Below, piece after piece: positions 35,671-45,214 of a stretch of DNA of 64,000 nucleotides. Origin of the DNA: Trabulsiella odontotermitis (lineage in GTDB: Bacteria; Pseudomonadota; Gammaproteobacteria; Enterobacterales; Enterobacteriaceae); assembly GCF_030053895.1 (NCBI RefSeq), contig NZ_CP125781.1, forward strand, positions 124,001 through 188,000, read 5' to 3'. Within the stretch, counting starts at the first letter, position 1; each line of letters starts with the position of its first letter. The translations under genes and the position numbers were made by a program. Below the pieces are notes generated by a model, which saw nothing but the letters and a program-made list of their open reading frames with translations, made no database searches and was not told the DNA's origin.

Positions 35671-37350
35671 TTACTGCGGGTACGGCACCCAGTCGCCGCC
35701 GTTCAGCCGGACGTAAGGTTTGCCCTGATACTGAATGACCACCGCGTTCGAGTTCTCAGACACCGGTGCCGTTTGCGGCAGGTTGCTGGTGTACTGCTGC
35801 CAGTTTACGTTGTCCTGAGTGAACATCTTGCCATCCACCGCGCGAACCACCAGTTCGGAAATCGCCAGATAGCTGCTTGGCTGGGTGATTTCCACCGCCG
35901 CGCCCTGATGCGGCGTTTTCATGCCGAAGAATTTTATCGCCGCAGGGACGTTAGTGATCGACGGGCTTGGGATATCGCGCAGACCAGAGACCTGCATTTT
36001 ATCGCCCCTCAGCGCGCCGCCATGTTCCGGCACCACCAGCACCATCACTTTACGCCCGGATTTCTCCAGCCCGGTGAAGAACTGATCCAGCTCGTCAAAC
36101 AGCTTCTGCGCACGCGCTTTGTAATCTGCCGTTTTACTCTGACCCGGATAGTGGTTACCGTCGTGTAGCGGCAGGGTGTTGAAGAAGGTCGCGGTACGCG
36201 GCGCGTTGGCTTGTTGTTGCTTATCAAGCCAGCGGTTGAGGTTGGCCAGATCGTCATACACCGGCGAACCGTCGAAGCCGAGCAACTGCACCGGCAAACC
36301 TTTCTGATCCATCAACGGCGCCTGCATGCCGCCCTGGTTACGCACCTCTTTCAGGAAGTCGCCAAACACGCCGTCATGCCCCAGCATCAGCTGTTCGGTA
36401 AAGCCGAGACGGGCGAGGTCGTCAAAGATATAGCACTCATTGCCCGCCGGCTGATACAGGTTGGTGTGTGATGGCTGACCGCAGCTCGCGCGCAGCAGAC
36501 GAATCGCCGCCGGGCCGCTGTAGGAGGTGCCGGAGTTAAAGTTCTTAAACACGATATCGAAATGCGCCCACAGCGGGTGTTGCATCAGCCCGGCGGCATC
36601 AATGTCCGACCACGACAGCGAACAGATATTGATGATCAGCACATCGAACGGCTGCGCATCGGCCGGAAGGGAGGCCGGGAAAGTCGTTTTCCGCTTCTCT
36701 TCCGCCGCATAGAAGCTGGTCAGCCAGGCGTTCAGGTTCGCGGAGGTGGGCGGTGCGGTTTGCGCAGGGATATCGCCAATCACGGGTTTATCCCCCGCCG
36801 CGGCGAGGGTCGCCGCTGCCTGACCGCCAGTGGTGGTGACCGTCGTCGTTGGCTGGCCACCAGGCCACAAGGTAAAGGTCGGGCCGATCAGGGTAATGGC
36901 CGTCAACCAGACCATAATGGCGACCACAAAAATCGTCACCCGCACCCACTGGGTTAAAAACAGCCAGGCCACCAGCAGGACAAAAAAGGCGCCGACCATC
37001 TGCCAGTTAATAAAGCGGGTCACGAGATCGAGAATGTAGTCGGCGCTGAAACCGGCCACCTGCGATCCCTGGCTCATAATACTTTCCGGGCCGGGCAGCC
37101 AGGTGTCATGCCAGAACAGGCCAAAGCCAATGGGGATGGCTATCCAGTTACGCCATTTGTGCAGCCGTGAGCTGGGAATGGGTAACAACAAAAACGCCAT
37201 GAACACCAGGTTTTTCATGGGGTGGAAATTTAAGTATCCCGCCCACAGCAAACCAAACTTCGCCAGGAAGTAAAAGTTCCACCCGGAAAGTCCGCGCCAG
37301 TATTGCCAGAGGGGGGACGGCCTCGTAGCGGTGTGAATTGAATTAGTCAT
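35671..37350 (-). CDS. bcsG: BcsG, cellulose phosphoethanolamine transferase
   Basis: A 559-residue inner-membrane enzyme that adds phosphoethanolamine to cellulose as it leaves the synthase. Four N-terminal helices (to about residue 160) and a Pro/Thr-rich linker precede a periplasmic zinc hydrolase domain. The nucleophile is expected at Ser in NSGTSYSGPAAIRLLRASCG, with NECYIFDDL and VPEHGGALRGD holding other site residues. Length equals the E. coli protein. Its start overlaps the bcsF stop by 4 bp. Confidence 0.96.
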   Translation of the reverse strand: MTNSIHTATRPSPLWQYWRGLSGWNFYFLAKFGLLWAGYLNFHPMKNLVFMAFLLLPIPSSRLHKWRNWIAIPIGFGLFWHDTWLPGPESIMSQGSQVAGFSADYILDLVTRFINWQMVGAFFVLLVAWLFLTQWVRVTIFVVAIMVWLTAITLIGPTFTLWPGGQPTTTVTTTGGQAAATLAAAGDKPVIGDIPAQTAPPTSANLNAWLTSFYAAEEKRKTTFPASLPADAQPFDVLIINICSLSWSDIDAAGLMQHPLWAHFDIVFKNFNSGTSYSGPAAIRLLRASCGQPSHTNLYQPAGNECYIFDDLARLGFTEQLMLGHDGVFGDFLKEVRNQGGMQAPLMDQKGLPVQLLGFDGSPVYDDLANLNRWLDKQQQANAPRTATFFNTLPLHDGNHYPGQSKTADYKARAQKLFDELDQFFTGLEKSGRKVMVLVVPEHGGALRGDKMQVSGLRDIPSPSITNVPAAIKFFGMKTPHQGAAVEITQPSSYLAISELVVRAVDGKMFTQDNVNWQQYTSNLPQTAPVSENSNAVVIQYQGKPYVRLNGGDWVPYPQ

Positions 37351-37541
37351 TTTTTCGCTTTGCCCTGAACGGTCGATGTTCGGCGCAGTACGCCTGCCGG
37401 TTTCACATAACGAGGTTTAAAAAACATCATCCGTAACGTAGTTTCAATTCGACGCCGGAAATGGCGCGCCATATAGCCCAGTGGGAGGAAGATCAGTGCG
37501 CAGAGCACGATCAGTTGCAGAATATCGCTTATCGACATCAT
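37347..37541 (-). CDS. bcsF: BcsF, small membrane cellulose subunit
   Basis: A 64-residue single-span inner-membrane protein that recruits BcsE to the cellulose synthase. A hydrophobic segment (ILQLIVLCALIFLPLGYMA) is followed by an Arg-rich tail with KPRYVKPAGVLRR. Two ATG codons in a row (37541, 37538) overlap the bcsE stop, so coupling is likely; either may start. Confidence 0.92.
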   Translation of the reverse strand: MMSISDILQLIVLCALIFLPLGYMARHFRRRIETTLRMMFFKPRYVKPAGVLRRTSTVQGKAKK

Positions 37542-39109
37542 GATGCATGCTCTCCGTGAGACTCTGCCAGTCGAATCGGTTCCGGGTTACGGCGCCAGCT
37601 ACGTCCGTCGTGCTCAACGTTCATCACGGTCTCCGGTCCTGTGGTGATCGGCAGCGGCGTTGTCCAGCGCTCAGGTTTAACCGCCTGCATCTGCCGGATT
37701 TCTGAAGTAATTTGCTTATCCTCAAACCAGACCATCCTGTTAGAAAAAACATCGCCCGTCGGCAGCGGGAAGATGTGATTGAGGGCGGTATCGAGATCGT
37801 TAATGCGACAGAAGGATAAAAACAGCACCAGGCGGTTCTCGCCGATAGTCACGATATCGCCCGTTCGGTTGGGGCGGCAGAGCGTTAACGCCTGCTCGAC
37901 ACGCAGCCCTGGCGCCGGACGCAGCGCGACCATCACCCCGCGACCGTCCGCGGGCAGGAGCGGATTGGTCATCATGTTATGTACTGCTTCGCAGAACACG
38001 TCCCATTTCTGGAACCCGCGCAGCTTTAGCGGCTGCGTCATTGACAGCAGGGTGGCGATATCTTCCGGCACATGGCGGTTAAACAATTGCCGTTGAACGC
38101 TTTCGATCAGTGTCAGACAGCGCGACAGCGGCGCATTCCAGGGCACCACGATATTCGCGCCGCAGCCGAGCAGCAGACGTTCGTCGGTAGCACGCAGGCT
38201 GGCGGTGCTCTCCCGTACGATGATTTTCAGCGCGCTGCCACGCTGACGGCGTAGCGTATGAATATACGTGGCGAGCTGTTCAATCTGCGCGTTTTGCGCC
38301 ACGGTGAAGATGATGGTGGCGGCTTGCGCGGTGCGCGCGGCGTTAAAGACCGCATCGTTGGTATCAAACAGCGTCCAGTATTCCGAGAGCGGCGGCGCGC
38401 CTTCCAGCACGGCAATATTACATAGCACGTCTTTTTCGTCGCTGCGGGGTTGTACGATGGCTTCGACCTCTTGCGATACCCGCCATCCATTATTATCCTG
38501 AATGACTGGAAGCTGTTGTCGCGCACTTACGCCTTTGTCGTTACACCAGAATGCAATATCGAAAAGATAATTATCGCCCTGAAAACGGACACTTGCGAGA
38601 CCGGATAATGAACGATATTCACTCAGTAACAAAGATAACTGTGTGTCAGTGTTATTACCGGGATTAATGATTAATAGCGTGCAATGATGATATTTTACCC
38701 ATTTCTGCATTTGTGCCAGCCAACCGCGAAGTTTCTTCGGCGTAATATTTTGCAGGGCATTATCGCTGCATAAAAGGATAAATAAAGAATGTGCCGGTTC
38801 GATAGTACAAAGTAGATCACGGCCCAGCGAGTATAGACCATTTTCATCATTTGGCATGGAAAACAGACGTATTTTTTCTGGTCCGCGATCAGGGTTTAAT
38901 TTTACAACGTTTTTCGGGTTTTCACCCATCACCACGGCAGCAACACTGGCCTCTTTGTTTTGCGCGGCTAAGGTATAGTTGAGCAGACTTACCGCGTCCT
39001 GATAACGGTCAGAATTAAGCCACCACACGCCACCCGCGGGCATCTGGCTGACTTCGTCCCACAGTGATTGAATACCAATAGAAAATATGGGCTCCACGGT
39101 GTCCCTCAT
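37538..39109 (-). CDS. bcsE: BcsE, c-di-GMP-binding cellulose regulator
   Basis: A 523-residue cytoplasmic protein required for maximal cellulose synthesis. It has a degenerate receiver-like and NTPase-like N-terminal half and a C-terminal degenerate GGDEF-type domain that binds c-di-GMP through RTGD (in CRPNRTGDIVTI near residue 412). I chose the ATG at 39109; a TTG one codon earlier is possible. It heads bcsEFG and diverges from bcsR over about 160 bp of A+T-rich DNA. Confidence 0.95.
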   Translation of the reverse strand: MRDTVEPIFSIGIQSLWDEVSQMPAGGVWWLNSDRYQDAVSLLNYTLAAQNKEASVAAVVMGENPKNVVKLNPDRGPEKIRLFSMPNDENGLYSLGRDLLCTIEPAHSLFILLCSDNALQNITPKKLRGWLAQMQKWVKYHHCTLLIINPGNNTDTQLSLLLSEYRSLSGLASVRFQGDNYLFDIAFWCNDKGVSARQQLPVIQDNNGWRVSQEVEAIVQPRSDEKDVLCNIAVLEGAPPLSEYWTLFDTNDAVFNAARTAQAATIIFTVAQNAQIEQLATYIHTLRRQRGSALKIIVRESTASLRATDERLLLGCGANIVVPWNAPLSRCLTLIESVQRQLFNRHVPEDIATLLSMTQPLKLRGFQKWDVFCEAVHNMMTNPLLPADGRGVMVALRPAPGLRVEQALTLCRPNRTGDIVTIGENRLVLFLSFCRINDLDTALNHIFPLPTGDVFSNRMVWFEDKQITSEIRQMQAVKPERWTTPLPITTGPETVMNVEHDGRSWRRNPEPIRLAESHGEHAS

Positions 39110-39269
39110 CAATTCAAATTTACCTGTTAATCAGTTTACTAGCGAAAGCGTGAGAATAAACCTAACATTGAAATTAAAGAACATCAGATTTAGCATGTAA
39201 ACCGTATTTCATAGTTGAATGCATTGTCTTCACTATTGAACACACATTTTAGTCCAGGTGGATACAAAA
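39110..39269. promoter_or_regulatory. bcsE-bcsR divergent promoter region
   Basis: A 160-bp A+T-rich gap between the two halves of the cellulose locus. Both operons must start here. I could not pick a single convincing promoter by eye. Confidence 0.5.
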
Positions 39270-39461
39270 ATGTCTGGTAATGATGAGCCAATAACTCCGA
39301 CGGATCCTTCGCTCGGATATACTTTTCAAAATGACTTTATGGCACTGAGCCGGGCATTCTCATTGCCGGAAATTGATTACACTGATATTTCCCAGCGCGA
39401 CCAGTTAGCCTCTGCGCTAAAACGTTGGCCGCTGTTGGCCGAGTTGGCTGAGCATCAATAA
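39270..39461 (+). CDS. bcsR: BcsR (YhjR), cellulose synthase regulator
   Basis: A 63-residue small protein that with BcsQ controls assembly and c-di-GMP response of the synthase. The C-terminal half (FSLPEIDYTDISQRDQLASA then LKRWPLLAEL) matches E. coli BcsR. AGGTGG lies before the ATG at 39270; a GTG four codons upstream is rejected. bcsQ follows after 14 bp. Confidence 0.93.
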   Translation: MSGNDEPITPTDPSLGYTFQNDFMALSRAFSLPEIDYTDISQRDQLASALKRWPLLAELAEHQ

Positions 39462-39475
39462 GAAGGAAGCCGTGG

Positions 39476-40228
39476 ATGGCTATTCTGGGATTACAAGGCG
39501 TTCGTGGCGGCGTGGGTACGACGTCGATCACTGCAGCGTTGGCCTGGGCATTACAGTCTCTGGGGGAGACAGTCCTGGTGGTCGATGCTTCCCCGGACAA
39601 TATGCTGCGCCTGTCATTCAATGTCGATTTCATTCATCGCGACGGATGGATGCGTGCACTGCTGGACGAAAAAGCGTGGCGCGACGCCGGAATGCGCTAC
39701 ACCGCTCAGATTGACCTTCTGCCTTTTGGTCAGTTGACGCCCGCCGAACAGGAGAACCTGTATACCCTGCAGACGACATGGTCTCAGCTGGGAGATATTC
39801 TTCGCGAGCTTCATGCGCTCGGTAACTATCAGTGGATTTTAGTCGATCTGCCGCACGGCTATTTGCCCCATACGCAGCCTCTGCTGGAGGCGTGTCATCA
39901 CACGCTGGCGATCGTCAACCCCGATACCAACTGCCACGTGCGGTTGCATCAACAGGCACTGCCCGCCAATGCGCATGTGCTGATTAACGACCTGCGGGTC
40001 GGTAGTCAGATACAGGACGATATCTACCAGATCTGGCTGCAAAGTCAGCGTCGCCTGCTACCGGTGGCAATCCACCGTGATGAAGCGGTAGCCGAAAGCA
40101 TGGGCGCGAAACAACCGCTGGGGGAATACCGCAGCGACGCGCTGGCCGCTGAAGAGATCATCACCCTGGCGAACTGGTGCCTGCTGCATTACGCCGGGGT
40201 GCGTACTCCCGTCGGGAGCGAAACATGA
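39476..40228 (+). CDS. bcsQ: BcsQ, MinD-like ATPase (intact)
   Basis: A 250-residue MinD/ParA-type ATPase that helps place and assemble the cellulose synthase at the cell pole. The deviant Walker A is RGGVGTTSITAAL near residue 10. Codon 6 is TTA (Leu), whereas E. coli K-12 has a stop codon there that silences cellulose. The ATG has AGAAGGAAG upstream, and its stop overlaps the bcsA start (ATGA). Confidence 0.96.
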   Translation: MAILGLQGVRGGVGTTSITAALAWALQSLGETVLVVDASPDNMLRLSFNVDFIHRDGWMRALLDEKAWRDAGMRYTAQIDLLPFGQLTPAEQENLYTLQTTWSQLGDILRELHALGNYQWILVDLPHGYLPHTQPLLEACHHTLAIVNPDTNCHVRLHQQALPANAHVLINDLRVGSQIQDDIYQIWLQSQRRLLPVAIHRDEAVAESMGAKQPLGEYRSDALAAEEIITLANWCLLHYAGVRTPVGSET

Positions 40229-42843
40229 TTCGCCTCACCGGGTTATTCCTCGCCCCGCCGGTGGCGGCATCGCTTAATGCGCGCTTCCGGGATTATCGTC
40301 ATCACGGTGCCTCCTGGCTCGGCGCGACGCTGGCCTGTTTCTGGGTGGGGCTGGCCTGGACGTTTATTCCGCTGGAACATCCCCGCTGGCAGCGGATCCG
40401 CGAACGGCAGCGCGAGTATTTCCCGCATATCGATCCGCATCGCCCACGGCCGTTAGATCCGGCGCGCTATTTGTTACAGCTGGCCTGGCTGCTGACCACC
40501 CGAACGCCGCAACCGCGCAAAGAGGGCCGTTGGCGTGCGTTCAGGTCACTGAAAGATTTGCAGGAGCGTTATCACCAGTGGCTGGAAACGCTGCCGTCGC
40601 GGATCAGTGAAAAAACGGAACACCTTGACGACCAAAAAGAGCTGGGGCACCTGCACCCGCGATTACGCAAAACGATCCTCGGCGTGATTATGTTCCTGTC
40701 GTTTATGCTGGCGCTGATCTGCGTTACGCAGCCGTTTAACCCGTTGTCACAGTTTATTTTCCTGATGCTGCTGTGGGGCGTGGCGCTGTTTATTCGCCGC
40801 ATTCCGGGGCGCTTCTCGGCGCTGATGCTCATCGTGCTGTCGCTCACTGTCTCCTGCCGTTACATCTGGTGGCGTTATACCTCGACGCTCAACTGGAATG
40901 ACCCGGTGAGCCTGGTCTGCGGCATGATCCTGCTGTTTGCAGAAACCTACGCCTGGATTGTGCTGGTGCTGGGCTTTTTCCAGGTTGTCTGGCCGCTCAA
41001 CCGCCACCCGGTTTCGCTGCCGAAAGATACCTCGCTGTGGCCTGCCGTGGATATTTTCGTCCCGACCTATAACGAAGAGCTGAGCGTAGTCAGAAACACG
41101 GTTTACGCCTCGCTGGGTATCGACTGGCCGAAAGACAAACTGAATATCTGGATCCTCGACGATGGCGGGCGCGAAGAGTTTCGCCAGTTCGCCAAAAACC
41201 TTGGCGTGCATTATGTCGCGCGTACCACCCATGAGCACGCGAAGGCCGGTAACATCAACAATGCGCTGAAGATGGCGAAGGGCGATCTGGTATCGATTTT
41301 CGACTGTGACCACGTCCCGACGCGCTCCTTCCTGCAGATGACGGTTGGCTGGTTCCTGAAAGATCCGAAACTGGCAGTTATGCAGACGCCGCACCACTTC
41401 TTCTCGCCTGACCCGTTCGAGCGCAACCTCGGGCGTTTTCGTAAAACGCCGAACGAAGGCACGCTGTTTTACGGCCTGGTTCAGGACGGCAACGACATGT
41501 GGGATGCCACCTTCTTCTGTGGATCGTGCGCGGTTATCAGTCGTAAAGCGCTGGATGAGATTGGCGGCATCGCCGTCGAAACGGTGACCGAAGATGCGCA
41601 CACTTCGCTGCGCCTGCACCGTCGCGGTTACACCTCGGCGTATATGCGTATCCCGCAGGCGGCGGGTCTGGCGACGGAAAGCCTGTCGGCGCACATCGGC
41701 CAGCGTATCCGCTGGGCGCGCGGCATGGTGCAGATCTTCCGTCTTGATAACCCGCTGTTTGGCAAAGGGCTGAAATTCGCTCAGCGGATCTGCTACCTCA
41801 ACGCCATGTTCCACTTCCTGTCCGGTATTCCGCGGCTGATCTTCCTCACCGCGCCGCTGGCCTTCCTGTTGCTGCATGCGTACATCATCTACGCCCCGGC
41901 GATCATGATTGCGCTGTTCGTCCTGCCGCATATGATCCACGCCAGCCTGACGAACTCGAAAATCCAGGGGAAATTCCGCCATTCGTTCTGGAGTGAAATC
42001 TACGAAACGGTACTGGCCTGGTACATCGCGCCGCCGACGCTGGTGGCGCTGATTAACCCGCATAAAGGCACATTCAACGTCACCGCGAAAGGCGGTCTGG
42101 TGGAAGAGGAATATGTCGACTGGGTGATTTCCCGCCCTTACATCTACCTCGTGTTGCTGAACCTGGTCGGGGTGGCGTTTGGGATCTGGCGTTATTTCTA
42201 CGGCCCCGAAAATGAAATCCTTACCGTGTGGGTCAGTCTGCTGTGGGTGTTCTATAACATGATCATCCTTGGCGGCGCGGTGGCGGTCTCGGTAGAGAGC
42301 AAACAAGTGCGTCGCTCGCACCGTGTGGAGATGACCATGCCAGCGGCGCTGGCGCGCGAAGACGGCCATCTGTTCTCCTGTACCGTCCATGACTTCTCCG
42401 ACGGTGGTCTGGGGATCAGTATCAACGGCGAAGCGCAGGTGCTGGAAGGGCAGAAAGTGCAACTGTTGCTCAAGCGCGGACAGCAGGAATACGGCTTCCC
42501 GGCACAGGTGGCGCGGGTTCACGGCAGCGAAGTGGGTCTGAAACTGCTGCCGATGACCAACCAACAGCATATCGATTTTGTGCAGTGTACATTCGCCCGT
42601 GCAGATACGTGGGCGCTCTGGCAGGACAGCTTCCCGGAAGATAAGCCGCTGGAAAGCCTGCTGGATATCCTGAAACTGGGGTTCCGTGGCTACCGCCATC
42701 TCGCGGAGTTTTCGCCCCCGTCCGTGAAATATATTTTCCGGTCACTCACTTCACTGGTTGGCTGGGTTGTCTCGTTTATTCCGCGACGCCCGAAGCAGGA
42801 CGCAACGGCACGTCAACCGGAACCGGCTATGGCTCAACAATGA
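40225..42843 (+). CDS. bcsA: BcsA, cellulose synthase catalytic subunit
   Basis: An 872-residue inner-membrane GT2 glycosyltransferase that joins glucose from UDP-glucose into beta-1,4-glucan and passes it through its own channel. Landmarks in order: helices around residues 150-270, FVPTYNEE near 280, DDGGREEF, DCDHVPTRSF, TEDAHTSLRLHRRG (catalytic base), QRIRWARGM (Q-x-x-R-W), then a PilZ domain with RRSHRVEM near 695 and HDFSDGGLGI for c-di-GMP binding. The ATG at 40225 gives the E. coli length; an in-frame start at 40177 lies within bcsQ and is rejected. Confidence 0.98.
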   Translation: MIRLTGLFLAPPVAASLNARFRDYRHHGASWLGATLACFWVGLAWTFIPLEHPRWQRIRERQREYFPHIDPHRPRPLDPARYLLQLAWLLTTRTPQPRKEGRWRAFRSLKDLQERYHQWLETLPSRISEKTEHLDDQKELGHLHPRLRKTILGVIMFLSFMLALICVTQPFNPLSQFIFLMLLWGVALFIRRIPGRFSALMLIVLSLTVSCRYIWWRYTSTLNWNDPVSLVCGMILLFAETYAWIVLVLGFFQVVWPLNRHPVSLPKDTSLWPAVDIFVPTYNEELSVVRNTVYASLGIDWPKDKLNIWILDDGGREEFRQFAKNLGVHYVARTTHEHAKAGNINNALKMAKGDLVSIFDCDHVPTRSFLQMTVGWFLKDPKLAVMQTPHHFFSPDPFERNLGRFRKTPNEGTLFYGLVQDGNDMWDATFFCGSCAVISRKALDEIGGIAVETVTEDAHTSLRLHRRGYTSAYMRIPQAAGLATESLSAHIGQRIRWARGMVQIFRLDNPLFGKGLKFAQRICYLNAMFHFLSGIPRLIFLTAPLAFLLLHAYIIYAPAIMIALFVLPHMIHASLTNSKIQGKFRHSFWSEIYETVLAWYIAPPTLVALINPHKGTFNVTAKGGLVEEEYVDWVISRPYIYLVLLNLVGVAFGIWRYFYGPENEILTVWVSLLWVFYNMIILGGAVAVSVESKQVRRSHRVEMTMPAALAREDGHLFSCTVHDFSDGGLGISINGEAQVLEGQKVQLLLKRGQQEYGFPAQVARVHGSEVGLKLLPMTNQQHIDFVQCTFARADTWALWQDSFPEDKPLESLLDILKLGFRGYRHLAEFSPPSVKYIFRSLTSLVGWVVSFIPRRPKQDATARQPEPAMAQQ

Positions 42844-42853
42844 TGATTACGCG

Positions 42854-45208
42854 ATGAAAAGAAAACTATTCTGGATGTGTGCAGTAGCGGTGGGCATGAG
42901 CAGCATGCTGCCGATCACAACTTACGCGGAACCTGAAACCGGCGCGGCTACTGCGGCTCCGGCGCAGCCTGTTGCGACGCCACCGGAGAATGCCGCTGCC
43001 GCAAATCCTGCTGCTGTCGCAAATCCTCCCGCGGCCACAAATCCTGCTGTGGTGCTGGATAACAACACGCCATCGCGTGAAGTGAAACTGTCCTTCGCTC
43101 AGATAGCCCCGGCGCCAGGCAGCATATTGCTTCGCGGCGCCAACCCTGACGGCTATGTCGAATTCGGTACCCGCAGCGACGAAGTGGTGACCAAAGCGAT
43201 TCTGAATCTCGACTACACCCCTTCACCTTCGCTGCTACCGGTGCAGTCGCAACTGAAGGTCTATCTGAACGATGAACTAATGGGCGTGCTGCCGGTGACG
43301 CCGGATCAGCTCGGGAAAAAGGTCAGCGCGCAACTGCCCATCGACCCGCTCTACATCACCGATCTCAACCGCGTGCGGCTGGTGTTTGTCGGCCACTATC
43401 GCGACGTGTGTGAAAATCCGTCCAGCACCACGCTGTGGATGGACGTCGGGCGCAGCAGCGCGCTGGATTTAACCTTCCAGACCTTAGAAGTGCAGAACGA
43501 TCTGTCGCACTTCCCGGTGCCGTTCTTTGACCCGCGCGATTACCGTCCGCTGACGCTGCCGATGGTCTTTGCCGGTGCGCCGGACGTCATGCAGCAGCAG
43601 GCCGCCGGGCTTATCGCCTCCTGGTTCGGTTCCCGTGCTGGCTGGCGCGGCCAGGCGTTCCCGGTGCTCTACAACACGCTGCCTGACCGCAATGCGATCG
43701 TGCTGGCAACTAACGATAAACGCCCGGATTTCCTGCGCGATCACCCGCCAGTGAAAGCGCCGACCGTAGAAATGGTCAGCCACCCGGATAAGCCGTACAT
43801 CAAGCTGCTGGTGGTGCTTGGCCGTGATGATAAAGATCTGATGCAGGCGGCGAAGGGCATAGCCCAGGGCAACATTCTGTTCCGTGGTAACAGTGTGGTG
43901 GTGGACGATGTGAAACCGCTGCTGGCGCGTAAGCCGTACGATGCGCCGAACTGGATCCGCACCGACAGCCCGGTCACCTTCGGTGAACTGAAATCTTATG
44001 ATCAACAACTGCAGTCCACGGGCCTGAATCCGACCGCGATTTCGCTGTCATTGAATCTGCCGCCGGATCTCTACCTGCTGCGTAGCAGCGGTATCGATAT
44101 GGATCTCAAATACCGTTACACCATGCCGCCAGTGAAAGACAGCTCGCGGATGGACATCAGCCTGAACAACCAGTTCCTGCAGTCGTTCAACCTCAACAGT
44201 ACCCAGGAAGCGAACAAGCTGATCATGCGTCTGCCGGTGCTGCAGGGGCTGCTGGACGGCAAAAACGACGTGCAAATTCCGGCGTTGCAACTGGGTGCAA
44301 CCAACCAGCTGCGTTTTGACTTCCAGTACATGAACCCGATGCCGGGCGGAACGATTGAAAACTGTATTACTTTCCAGCCGGTGATGAACCACGTGGTGGT
44401 GAGTGACGATTCCACCATCGACTTCTCCAACTACTATCACTTCCTGGCGATGCCGGATTTGCGCGCGTTCGCCAACGCGGGCTTCCCGTTCAGCCGGATG
44501 GCGGATCTCTCGGAATCTATCGTCGTCATGCCGAAAACGCCGGATCAGAGCCAGCTTGGCACGATGCTCAATACGCTGGGTGAAATCGGCGCACAGACAG
44601 GTTTCCCGGCAGTTAACCTGACGGTGACCGACGATGGCAGCCAAATTCAGGACAAAAACGCCGATGTCCTGCTGATCGGCACCATTCCGGAAAAACTGAA
44701 AGATGACAAACAGATTGATCTGCTGGTTGATGCCACAAAGAGCTGGGTGAAAACGCCGGTTCGCCACAACGATCTGCCGTCGGTGATGATGGATGCTGAG
44801 GCGCGGAAAGCGAACGCGCAGACCAGTATCAGCTCTTCTGGCCCGATGGCGGCGATTGTCGGCTTCCAGTCGCCGTATGACGATCAGCGCAGCGTAGTGG
44901 CGCTGCTGGCGGACAGCCCACGCGGTTATGAGCTGCTGAATGAAGCGATGAACGACAGCGGCAAGCGGGCGGTAATGTTCGGTTCGGTCTCGGTGATCCG
45001 CGAAGCGGGCGTCAGCAGCCTCCGGGTGGGCGATATTTATTACGTCGGTCATCTGCCGTGGTTTGAACGCGTCTGGTACGCGCTCTCTAACCATCCAATC
45101 CTGCTGGCGGTGCTGGCGGCGATAAGCGTTGTGCTGCTGGCCTGGGTGCTGTGGCGTCTGCTGCGCATCATCAGCCGTCGTCGTCTGACGCCAGGTGATG
45201 ACGAGTAA
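42854..45208 (+). CDS. bcsB: BcsB, cellulose synthase periplasmic subunit
   Basis: A 784-residue periplasmic partner of BcsA with carbohydrate-binding and flavodoxin-like domains and a C-terminal membrane anchor (HPILLAVLAAISVVLLAWVL). A signal peptide (SSMLPITTYA) is followed by a low-complexity Ala/Pro/Thr stretch with PPENAAAANPAAVANPPAA, about residues 28-65. The start at 42854 (GCGATGAAAAG) is chosen over an in-frame ATG at 42758 inside bcsA. bcsZ follows within 6 bp. Confidence 0.96.
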   Translation: MKRKLFWMCAVAVGMSSMLPITTYAEPETGAATAAPAQPVATPPENAAAANPAAVANPPAATNPAVVLDNNTPSREVKLSFAQIAPAPGSILLRGANPDGYVEFGTRSDEVVTKAILNLDYTPSPSLLPVQSQLKVYLNDELMGVLPVTPDQLGKKVSAQLPIDPLYITDLNRVRLVFVGHYRDVCENPSSTTLWMDVGRSSALDLTFQTLEVQNDLSHFPVPFFDPRDYRPLTLPMVFAGAPDVMQQQAAGLIASWFGSRAGWRGQAFPVLYNTLPDRNAIVLATNDKRPDFLRDHPPVKAPTVEMVSHPDKPYIKLLVVLGRDDKDLMQAAKGIAQGNILFRGNSVVVDDVKPLLARKPYDAPNWIRTDSPVTFGELKSYDQQLQSTGLNPTAISLSLNLPPDLYLLRSSGIDMDLKYRYTMPPVKDSSRMDISLNNQFLQSFNLNSTQEANKLIMRLPVLQGLLDGKNDVQIPALQLGATNQLRFDFQYMNPMPGGTIENCITFQPVMNHVVVSDDSTIDFSNYYHFLAMPDLRAFANAGFPFSRMADLSESIVVMPKTPDQSQLGTMLNTLGEIGAQTGFPAVNLTVTDDGSQIQDKNADVLLIGTIPEKLKDDKQIDLLVDATKSWVKTPVRHNDLPSVMMDAEARKANAQTSISSSGPMAAIVGFQSPYDDQRSVVALLADSPRGYELLNEAMNDSGKRAVMFGSVSVIREAGVSSLRVGDIYYVGHLPWFERVWYALSNHPILLAVLAAISVVLLAWVLWRLLRIISRRRLTPGDDE

Positions 45209-45214
45209 ACGATG

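Noticed and set aside
40747..42699. A 650-codon open frame antisense to bcsA
   Set aside because: It mirrors the codon bias of a G+C-rich gene, has a low-complexity His/Arg/Gln-rich product with no family features, and bcsA on the other strand is certain.
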